A stretch of 64,000 nt of DNA. It comes from an uncultured Roseovarius sp. (GTDB lineage: Bacteria; Pseudomonadota; Alphaproteobacteria; Rhodobacterales; Rhodobacteraceae). Of the stretch, positions 57,617 through 64,000 are shown piece by piece. The notes below the pieces were generated by a model that saw only the letters and a program-made list of their open reading frames with translations, was not told where the DNA came from and did no database searches. The position numbers and the translations under genes are program-made. Where the stretch lies: assembly GCF_913057115.1 (NCBI RefSeq), contig NZ_CAJXNN010000011.1, forward strand, positions 25,993 through 89,992. The letters run 5' to 3'. The stretch's first letter is position 1; the number at the start of each line of letters is the position of its first letter.

Positions 57617-59583
57617 TCCGCCGGTACCCCTTCCGTGGGCGCGGCGCGCCGCGCGCCAGCCGCCACGCGATAGCGCCGGTCGCTCAGCGACAGCAAACCA
57701 CCGATTGCCATCAGGATCGTACCGCCCCAAATCCAGTTGGCCAGAGGCTTGTAATAAGTCCGAACCGCCCATCCGCCATTACTCTGCGGATCGCCGATCA
57801 CAACGTAAACATCTCGCCAGAACCCGATATCAAGCGCGGCTTCCGTGGTGGGCATCTTGGCCACCGGATAAAACCGCTTTTCGGGGTACATGGTCGAAAT
57901 CTCGCGGCCATCCTTGGCCAGCCCCACAACCCCTTGGGTCGAGTCGTAATTCGGGCCTTCGATCTCGCGCACATCCTCCAGCGTCAGGGTGAAGCCCGCC
58001 ACCTCGAAAGTGTCGCCCACCTGAACCACGCGGATATCCTCAACCTCCCAGGCCATCATCGCGGCCACGCCGGCCATGGTGACGCCAAGCCCCGCGTGGG
58101 CCGTGGACTTACCCCAATCGGCCCGCGGCAGGCGGCGCAAACGACCAAACCGGTTTTCACCCCGGCCCGTCCGGCTCCACAAATCCACCATCGCGCCCGA
58201 GATGAGCCAAGCGCCCAAAAACAGCCCAACGGGCCCAAGGCCACTCCGCCCGGTTTGCATGGCATAGGCCAGAACACCGATGGCCACCGACAGGGCAAAA
58301 GCCCCACGCAACGGCTTGAACGTGCGGCTCAGATTTGCCCGCTTCCATGGCAGCATCGCACCCACCGGCAGGACAAGGCCCAGCACCACCATGAACGGCG
58401 TAAAGGCCATGTTGAAGAAGGGTGCGCCCACGCTGAGCTTGCGGTCAAACATCATCTCGCTGAACAGCGGCCAAAGCGTGCCCACAAAGACCACGAAGGT
58501 CGATACGGCAAGCAGAATATTATTGACCACCAAAGCGCCCTCGCGGCTTACCGGGGCAAAGACCCCCTTGGCCTGCATGGCATTGGCCCGCGCGGCAAAT
58601 ATCGTCAGCCCGCCCAGCATGAACACCGCCAAGATCAGCAACAGGAACATGCCGCGTTCCGGATCCGTCGCGAAAGCATGCACCGATGTGATGATTCCCG
58701 AACGGGTGATAAAGGCCCCGACCATCGAGAAACCGAAGGCGATGATGGCCAGAAGAATGGTCCAGCTTTTCAGGCTTTCGCGTTTTTCCACCACGATCGC
58801 CGAATGAAGCAGCGCAACAGCAATCAGCCACGGCATGAAGCTGGCGTTTTCCACCGGATCCCAAAACCAGAATCCGCCCCAGCCTAGCTCGTAATAGGCC
58901 CACCAACTGCCAAGGCCGATCCCCAAGGTCAAGAACAACCAAGACGCCAGTGTATAGGGCCGCACCCACCGGCCCCAAGCGGCATCCACACGGCCCTCGA
59001 TCAAGGCGGCAATGGCGAAGGAGAAGGTCATCGAAAGCCCGACATAGCCAAGGTACAGGAACGGCGGATGAAAGGCCAAACCGGGGTCTTGCAGCAACGG
59101 GTTCAAATCCTGCCCGTCAAAGGGCGGCACCGCCATGCGCAGGAAGGGGTTCGAGGTGAACAGTATAAAGGCGAAAAACGCCACGCCCACCATCGCCTGA
59201 ACGCTCAACACCCGCGCCTTCAACCCCGGCGGCAGGTTCGACCCGAACCACGCAACCGACGCGCCGAAAAGGGTGACGATCAACACCCATAGCAGCATGG
59301 AGCCCTCGTGATTCCCCCACACCCCGGTAATCTTGTAGAGCAACGGCTTGTCCGAGTGGCTGTTCAACGTCACCAGACGCAGGGAAAAGTCCGACACCAC
59401 AAAGGCATAGGTCAGCGCAGCAAAACTCAGCGCAGTCAGCAAGAATTGCGCCGTCGCTGCGGGCTCGGCCACGGCCATCCAGCCGGGCCATCGTTTCTGC
59501 GCGCCAACAAGCGGGACAACCGCCTGAACGGCGGCGACAAGGAAGGCAAGGATAAGGGCGAAGTGACCAATTTCTGTAATCAT
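57613..59583 (-). CDS. ccmF: Cytochrome c haem lyase subunit CcmF
   Basis: CcmF receives haem from CcmE and joins it to apocytochrome c in the inner membrane. The 656-residue protein has about 14 hydrophobic helices. The tryptophan-rich WWD-like segment is seen in GSWWAYYELGWGGFWFWDPVENASF, and conserved His residues lie in GVWGNHEGSMLLW and nearby. The ATG at 59583 begins MITEIGHFALIL; a frame from 59688 is an extension. It is followed by ccmH in an ATGA-type overlap. Confidence 0.95.
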   Translation of the reverse strand: MITEIGHFALILAFLVAAVQAVVPLVGAQKRWPGWMAVAEPAATAQFLLTALSFAALTYAFVVSDFSLRLVTLNSHSDKPLLYKITGVWGNHEGSMLLWVLIVTLFGASVAWFGSNLPPGLKARVLSVQAMVGVAFFAFILFTSNPFLRMAVPPFDGQDLNPLLQDPGLAFHPPFLYLGYVGLSMTFSFAIAALIEGRVDAAWGRWVRPYTLASWLFLTLGIGLGSWWAYYELGWGGFWFWDPVENASFMPWLIAVALLHSAIVVEKRESLKSWTILLAIIAFGFSMVGAFITRSGIITSVHAFATDPERGMFLLLILAVFMLGGLTIFAARANAMQAKGVFAPVSREGALVVNNILLAVSTFVVFVGTLWPLFSEMMFDRKLSVGAPFFNMAFTPFMVVLGLVLPVGAMLPWKRANLSRTFKPLRGAFALSVAIGVLAYAMQTGRSGLGPVGLFLGAWLISGAMVDLWSRTGRGENRFGRLRRLPRADWGKSTAHAGLGVTMAGVAAMMAWEVEDIRVVQVGDTFEVAGFTLTLEDVREIEGPNYDSTQGVVGLAKDGREISTMYPEKRFYPVAKMPTTEAALDIGFWRDVYVVIGDPQSNGGWAVRTYYKPLANWIWGGTILMAIGGLLSLSDRRYRVAAGARRAAPTEGVPAE

Positions 59584-59666
59584 AGTTTTGAATATAACTT
59601 TTACGAGCCACCGGGCAAAGCGCATTCGGCACTGCCCGGTGATCAATTTGTCGCGGGGTACGCCGC

Positions 59667-60242
59667 TCAAACGCGCGATTGCCGCCAATCCTCCAAGGCC
59701 GGGTTCGCCTCGGGCTTGATCACCGCCAGCGACAGCGTCGCATCCCGCCCCGAATCCGCCGCCCCGGGGCTATCGGCCCGCAAGGCCCGGAGTGCGCGAA
59801 GGTTCTCCACCACAACCGGCGCCCGCGCCATCGTCGCGGCGATAGAGCGTTGAAATTCCTGGCCTTTCACCTGATGCCGCGCCCCGAAATAAAAGCTGAC
59901 AATCGCCCCCAGAAGCCACCACAAAGGCTCCGGGACCAGCGCAATTCCCTGCATCCGCTCGGCAAACCAAACCGGCTCCACCATGGCGGCGATGAATAGC
60001 CCCAGAGTGCCAAGCGCCATCGCCGGGCGCGGCACCCGGTTCAATCCATCCATGAATCGGTCGAACCATCCCCGCGCAGGTGCCGCGAACTCGGCGCCAT
60101 ATTGCGCGACAACCTCGGCCTTGTGGTCTGCCGCCCGCTCGGCCCCGGCCTCGGCATTCTCGCGGAACACCTCCACGGTGTCCTTCACCACGTTGCGGCC
60201 CCCGCCAAACACCAGCGTGAACAGTCGTTCGATCAACCCCAT
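59667..60242 (-). CDS. GTA-type 3TM holin
   Basis: The 191-residue protein resembles the GTA_holin_3TM family, which makes lesions in the inner membrane so that a lysin can escape. An amphipathic N-terminal region precedes two clear hydrophobic segments, about residues 73-95 (AMALGTLGLFIAAMV) and 102-120. The start lies 10 bases inside the end of the endolysin gene, so the pair is coupled. The gene sits between ccmE and ccmF on the same strand. Confidence 0.82.
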   Translation of the reverse strand: MGLIERLFTLVFGGGRNVVKDTVEVFRENAEAGAERAADHKAEVVAQYGAEFAAPARGWFDRFMDGLNRVPRPAMALGTLGLFIAAMVEPVWFAERMQGIALVPEPLWWLLGAIVSFYFGARHQVKGQEFQRSIAATMARAPVVVENLRALRALRADSPGAADSGRDATLSLAVIKPEANPALEDWRQSRV

Positions 60243-60844
60243 GACGCCACCCTCTCGCTAAACTCCGCGTCCGACAAATGGTATCGCGGCGCGATGAACT
60301 CCTCGGCGCGCCTGATCCATCCGCCCTTGCCGCCATCGCGCCGCCGCGCAAACTTGCGGCTTGCGGGCCGCCTGTCGGCCAGCCGGAAATAGTAATTCCG
60401 CCTTGCGATACCGTAAGCATCAGCGATGTGGCCCGGCGCGGCCCGCGCCGCCGCCTGCGCCGCCGCAACCGTTTGCGGCCCGATCACACCATCGACGCTC
60501 ACCGCCTGCCCCATCTGCCCCAGCAACCGCTGCAAGATCTTCACCGCATTGACCCCGGCGTTGACATACATATCGAACACACTGGCCTGCAAAACCTCCG
60601 GCAGCCGGGCAATGCCGGGGCGCTTGAAATAATGCTCGATGAAAATCCGCTCGGCCTGCGCGCGGCTCAGGCCCCGCACATCGGCCACATCCACCACCCC
60701 GTCGCCGGTCACATCCAACCCCAACCGGCGCAGGGTGTGAATGGTCACACCATAGTTCGTGGCCCCGCCCGGATCGTCAGGGTCATTCACAAAGCCACCC
60801 TCACGGGCGACAATCTCTTTCGCAATCTGGGAAACGCTCTCCAT
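60233..60844 (-). CDS. GTA-type endolysin, glycosyl hydrolase 108 family
   Basis: The 203-residue protein has a GH108 muramidase domain whose catalytic Glu lies in AREGGFVNDPDDPGGATNYG (residues 13-32). A C-terminal peptidoglycan-binding-like part includes VDGVIGPQTVAAAQ. No signal peptide is seen, as expected for a holin-dependent lysin. It overlaps the holin gene. Together they resemble the lysis pair that releases gene transfer agents in Rhodobacterales. No GTA structural genes are in this window. Confidence 0.87.
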   Translation of the reverse strand: MESVSQIAKEIVAREGGFVNDPDDPGGATNYGVTIHTLRRLGLDVTGDGVVDVADVRGLSRAQAERIFIEHYFKRPGIARLPEVLQASVFDMYVNAGVNAVKILQRLLGQMGQAVSVDGVIGPQTVAAAQAAARAAPGHIADAYGIARRNYYFRLADRRPASRKFARRRDGGKGGWIRRAEEFIAPRYHLSDAEFSERVASWG

Positions 60845-60943
60845 CGCCTCTGTCTCCTGCCGTTTGAAAGGCAGGATCAGGCGAAATGGTTAATTCAGGT
60901 ATGATTGACCGTGCGCTGGCCGCTCAACGACGCAAAACAGCAC

Positions 60944-61414
60944 TCAGCTCCCGCTGTTATGCCCGTTATACTCCTGCCCCGGTTCCTGATAGACACCCTG
61001 CTCTTTCAGGCTGTCCACCACTTCCTTGGGCATGTAATCCTCGTCGTGCTTGGCCAGAATCTCGGTCGCCTCAAAGACGCCATCGCGATAGCTGCCCATC
61101 CCGACCATGCCCTGATTTTCTTCAAACAAATCAGGTAGAACACCCGTATAAGCCACAGGCACCGAGGCCCCACCATCGGTTACCTTGAACCGAATGGTCT
61201 CTCCCTCACCGCGCACAAGGCTTCCGCCTTCAACCAAACCGCCAATCCGGAACACTTCCGTAGGCTCGGGCGGCTCTGCCATCACTTGGCTGGGCGACCG
61301 GAAAAAGTTGATCCCGTCCCGCATGGCATAGCCAATCAGCGCCGTGGAAACCACCAAAGCGACCGCCGCGAGGGCAATAATCTGAACCCGGCGTTTCTTC
61401 TTCAGCGTTTTCAT
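60944..61414 (-). CDS. ccmE: Haem chaperone CcmE
   Basis: CcmE carries haem covalently to CcmF. The 156-residue protein has one N-terminal membrane helix (about residues 10-30), an OB-fold domain, and the haem-binding His123 in ILAKHDEDYMPKEV. The final ~25 residues are a flexible tail. It lies 17 bases after argC on the same strand. Confidence 0.95.
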   Translation of the reverse strand: MKTLKKKRRVQIIALAAVALVVSTALIGYAMRDGINFFRSPSQVMAEPPEPTEVFRIGGLVEGGSLVRGEGETIRFKVTDGGASVPVAYTGVLPDLFEENQGMVGMGSYRDGVFEATEILAKHDEDYMPKEVVDSLKEQGVYQEPGQEYNGHNSGS

Positions 61415-61431
61415 GCGTGCCCTCCCAAGGC

Positions 61432-62460
61432 TTACGGAAAGACCGGGGCCAGCATCAGACCTTCGGTTTCTTGAATATTTAACATCAGGTTGGCATTCTG
61501 CAATGCCTGCCCGCTGCTACCTTTTGTCAGGTTATCCAAGGCCGCGATGACAATCGCCCGCCCCTCGATACGGTCCGCGACCACACCGATATGGCAAAAG
61601 TTGCTGCCCCGAATGTGCCGCGTGCTCGGCACCTCGCCAAGCGGCAGCACCTCGATAAAGGGCTCGCCATCATAGTCCGCCATCAGCGCGCCAAGAATGG
61701 TTTCGGCCTCACCGCTCACATAGGCAGTGGCCAAAATCCCCCGGTTCGCCGGAATAAGATGCGGCGTGAACTGGATTTTCACCTCCCGCCCCGCGATCTT
61801 GCTGAACTCTTGGTCAAACTCCCCCAGATGCCGGTGGGTGCCGCCCACGGCATAGGCGTGATACCCCTCGCTCAACTCCGCATGCAGCAGGTTTTCCTTG
61901 AGCGACCGCCCCGCACCAGACACACCACATTTCAGATCAAGGATAATATCCTCCAACCCGATCACCCCGGCGGCAATCAATGGCCGCAGGATGTATTGCC
62001 CGGTGGCGGCATTGCACCCCGTCCCGGCCACCAGCCGCGCGGCTTTGATTTCATCACGGTAAAACTCGGTCAGGCCATAAACCGCCTCACCCTGCATTTC
62101 GATCGCCGAATGCGGGTTGCCATACCATGTCTCGTAAGCCTCAGGATCACGTAGCCGGAAATCCGCGCTCAGGTCCACGATCTTCAAATCTTTCGGCAGC
62201 GCGCTGATCACCTCTTGGCTGGTCTTATGCGGCAAGGCGCAAAAGCACAGGTCGATGCCGGAAAAATCAATCTCGTCGATTGTCACCAAATCAGGCAGGT
62301 CCAGATGCCGCAAATGCGGAAACACCCGCGCCATGCTCTGCCCCGCCTTGGAGTTCGCCCCAAGCGCTGCAATCTCCATCCCCGGATGGGTGGCAATCAG
62401 CCGGACAAGCTCCGCCCCGGTGTATCCACTGGCGCCCAGAATGGCGATCTGTTTGATCAT
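61432..62460 (-). CDS. argC: N-acetyl-gamma-glutamyl-phosphate reductase
   Basis: ArgC reduces N-acetylglutamyl phosphate in arginine synthesis. The 342-residue type 1 enzyme starts [17 protein letters not shown] (NADP-binding). The catalytic Cys149 is in [15 protein letters not shown]. It leads the leftward run argC-ccmE-endolysin-holin-ccmF-ccmH. No promoter was recognised in the 144-base spacer upstream. Confidence 0.96.
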   Translation of the reverse strand: MIKQIAILGASGYTGAELVRLIATHPGMEIAALGANSKAGQSMARVFPHLRHLDLPDLVTIDEIDFSGIDLCFCALPHKTSQEVISALPKDLKIVDLSADFRLRDPEAYETWYGNPHSAIEMQGEAVYGLTEFYRDEIKAARLVAGTGCNAATGQYILRPLIAAGVIGLEDIILDLKCGVSGAGRSLKENLLHAELSEGYHAYAVGGTHRHLGEFDQEFSKIAGREVKIQFTPHLIPANRGILATAYVSGEAETILGALMADYDGEPFIEVLPLGEVPSTRHIRGSNFCHIGVVADRIEGRAIVIAALDNLTKGSSGQALQNANLMLNIQETEGLMLAPVFP

Positions 62461-62604
62461 ATCTTATCCCTTCCGAAATTCGCCGCTTGGGTACAGTCTC
62501 CCAAGTCGAAAGCCAAGAGCACCCAAGGCGCAAGCCCCTCCGGCAATCCAAAACTCATTTTTTAAGCATGCCCGATTGAGGCCCACAAAACCTCTGCCTC
62601 ATAT

Positions 62605-63276
62605 TCAGACTTCTTTCATCTTATAATGCTTGGGCAGGCGCAGGCCCGCCGTATCGGCGGCCTCTTTAAGCCTGTCCGAGAAACAAATTTCTGGCTGCTT
62701 CAGCTTCTTTTCGCGCCAAAGATTCGAGGTGCCAATAATTTCGCTACGCATTACCAGTCCTGCGTAAAACTCCTTTGTCGGCTGATCGACATAGTACATC
62801 CCAAACTCTTCCCGGAAGGACGAAAAACTACTTTCCTCCGGTGAAAAACTGTCCAGAAAACGGCCGATCCGCAGGCCATAGAACTGCCGGGGAAAAGGCT
62901 TGCCGCGCGGCAGCTTGATCTCGATCGGCCAGAACTGATGCACCCCAGGATCGAGCGTTTCGATGATTGTCTTCAGCGCTTCATCGACAGTCAACAATTT
63001 AGAGGTTAATTTAACGAGCGATCCGAATGACGTCGCCTGGTTAAACTGAACCTGAAATTCCGTCGGGCATTCATGTGGCTTGAGCGGGCCTAAGTCTTTG
63101 GTGAATTTGTTGTAGAACGCAGTGTAAGAAAACCGCTCCGGCATCCCCATTTCAGCTTTTTCAGCATCCGACATTTGGGTACTGAAATAGTCTTTCAAAC
63201 GGTCATCAAACCCCACATAATCACCCTCCAAAAAGAACTGCCCAAACCCGCTCGGTTCCTTCAAACCCCAGACCAT
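62605..63276 (-). CDS. Imm11 / DUF1629-like immunity protein
   Basis: The 223-residue protein starts MVWGLKEP, has the middle segment GLRIGRFLDSFSPEES, and ends TSNLWREKKLKQPEICFSDRLKEAA. This order matches the Imm11 (DUF1629) group found beside polymorphic toxins; the match is from memory and should be checked by profile search. Lysine content and AT bias differ from the housekeeping genes around it. A GGAG ribosome site lies just before the ATG. A 36-codon ORF lies 12 bases upstream. Confidence 0.6.
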   Translation of the reverse strand: MVWGLKEPSGFGQFFLEGDYVGFDDRLKDYFSTQMSDAEKAEMGMPERFSYTAFYNKFTKDLGPLKPHECPTEFQVQFNQATSFGSLVKLTSKLLTVDEALKTIIETLDPGVHQFWPIEIKLPRGKPFPRQFYGLRIGRFLDSFSPEESSFSSFREEFGMYYVDQPTKEFYAGLVMRSEIIGTSNLWREKKLKQPEICFSDRLKEAADTAGLRLPKHYKMKEV

Positions 63277-63288
63277 CTCGCTTCTCCT

Positions 63289-63399
63289 TCAATCCCGTGG
63301 CGCGCCGCAATAGCCCAACCACTCACCCGCCTTCCAGCCGCGTTTTGGAGGAACCATTGCGGGAATAGCGAGCAAAAGGTCCTTGGAAATAGCGGTCAT
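63289..63399 (-). CDS. 36-residue ORF of unknown function
   Basis: The ATG at 63399 overlaps the stop of the preceding gene as ATGA, so it is probably translated by coupling. The protein reads MTAISKDLLLAIPAMVPP, then KRGWKAGEWLGYCGAPRD, and ends before the Imm11-like gene. It has one Cys and two Trp and no membrane helix strong enough to call. No family was recognised. It could be a real small protein, a truncated toxin N-terminus or a regulatory leader ORF. Confidence 0.5.
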   Translation of the reverse strand: MTAISKDLLLAIPAMVPPKRGWKAGEWLGYCGAPRD

Positions 63400-64000
63400 G
63401 GTTTATTCCTGATGAAACTAGGCCTGCCAATTGTCTCCACTGGCAAGACATCCTCTGAAAACTTCGCGTCTGACGGTCGAAGGTTTTTATCTCTGCTTGG
63501 CAACCACGGCAGAACAGACACAACACGCCCCATCGTCAGCGGGGCCCGCGTGATCTCAATGGTCATATTGTCCAGCGCATAGCCCGCGCCAAAAACGGAT
63601 TCGAGGTCATCGGGCGGCACCTCGACAACGCTTTCCGGCACTGACAAATCTTTAAAGGCCACAAGCATCGGATAGGCATGTTCGGGAAGCACTCTTACCG
63701 TCCCGTCCGCCTTCACCTTCCGGATGTATCGACCATAGCCCGAGGCGCGATGCGCGTCGTAAATATCACGATAGGCTTCGCGCAGCTGACCGGCCAAACC
63801 ATCCGGGCTCCCATGCAGCAAGGCAAACAGATAGCGCCCATCACCCAAATCCACGACTACGGCTTCACCGTATCCATCGGTTGTGAAATTATCTATCACG
63901 GCCAGGCTGTCAGGCGGGTCTCTGAACTCAACCCCCATCACGCTTTCGCCCGAGACTGGCCCCTCTGGCGTCATGACCGTCACCGTCAACCGCTGATGCC
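63396..64000 (-). CDS. Uncharacterised protein, 5' end outside window
   Basis: The frame is open to the right edge of the window with no stop. A TTG at 63989 is not a convincing start, so the N-terminus lies beyond base 64000. The visible ~200 residues include TVTVMTPEGPVSGESVMGVEF and GEAVVVDLGDGRYLFALLHG. They resemble a family of Rhodobacterales proteins that often begin as lipoproteins, but this cannot be seen here. It is probably the first visible gene of a small leftward operon. Confidence 0.65.
   Translation of the reverse strand, partial: HQRLTVTVMTPEGPVSGESVMGVEFRDPPDSLAVIDNFTTDGYGEAVVVDLGDGRYLFALLHGSPDGLAGQLREAYRDIYDAHRASGYGRYIRKVKADGTVRVLPEHAYPMLVAFKDLSVPESVVEVPPDDLESVFGAGYALDNMTIEITRAPLTMGRVVSVLPWLPSRDKNLRPSDAKFSEDVLPVETIGRPSFIRNKP

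Overview
The window is a high-GC, gene-dense stretch of a chromosome from an alphaproteobacterium of the Rhodobacterales, most likely the marine Roseobacter group. The evidence is protein-family content and gene order rather than a marker gene. It includes a B12-dependent ribonucleotide reductase, a pair of dimethylglycine/sarcosine dehydrogenase-type enzymes, a gene transfer agent (GTA) type endolysin-holin pair, the run ppiD-trpE...trpGDC-moaC-moeA-lexA-comEC-gltX-gltA, and an SOS box of the alphaproteobacterial GTTC-N7-GTTC type in front of lexA. No rRNA, CRISPR array, intact prophage or transposase gene was seen.

Layout. 1-5.7 kb: the N-terminal part of an AsmA/DUF3971 envelope protein, a Bcp peroxiredoxin coupled to a DUF455 ferritin-like protein, and an M23 peptidase overlapping a bactofilin gene. 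5.7-9 kb: a structured spacer, the scar of a DNA methyltransferase gene, an HNH nuclease and small metabolic enzymes (VOC protein, thioesterase, enoyl-CoA hydratase). 9-12.7 kb: a di-haem peroxidase and two tRNA-modification genes (trmFO, gluQ). 12.7-17.9 kb: two divergent FAD/GcvT dehydrogenases. 18-22 kb: a MocA-like nucleotidyltransferase and a 1089-residue RTX protein ending in a Hint domain. 22-26.7 kb: tRNA-Leu, a YqaA-type membrane protein, dsbB, and an Lrp regulator divergent from arginase and ornithine cyclodeaminase, which together turn arginine into proline. 26.7-29.3 kb: an EF-hand protein, an ECF-like sigma factor, and an accessory sulfotransferase/glycosyltransferase pair. 29.5-35.6 kb: nrdJ with probable NrdR boxes, tRNA-Pro, DUF192, a double cold-shock protein and pdxH. 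35.8-43.7 kb: fabI, a LysE exporter, gpt, an aminotransferase, ppiD, trpE, a rhodanese and a pseudouridine synthase. 43.9-55.3 kb: a divergent polysaccharide deacetylase, trpGDC, moaC, moeA, lexA, comEC, gltX and gltA. 55.5-64 kb: a small RTX protein, then a leftward argC-ccmE-endolysin-holin-ccmF-ccmH-enoyl-CoA hydratase run, and at the right edge a small leftward operon with an Imm11-like immunity protein.

The most unusual signals are these. (1) An ORF that joins the first residues of a DNA methyltransferase to its C-terminal tail with the catalytic core missing. (2) A nested palindromic element built on TTTTCGTACGA that occupies two separate convergent gene junctions. (3) A second dispersed 3'-end repeat family with a perfect 28-bp palindrome. 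(4) A GTA-type lysis cassette embedded in a cytochrome c maturation operon. (5) A 36-residue ORF overlapping its neighbour in front of an Imm11-like immunity gene. (6) A nine-G tract inside the sulfotransferase gene. Start codons were moved downstream of the longest ORF wherever a ribosome binding site, signal peptide or family length supported it.
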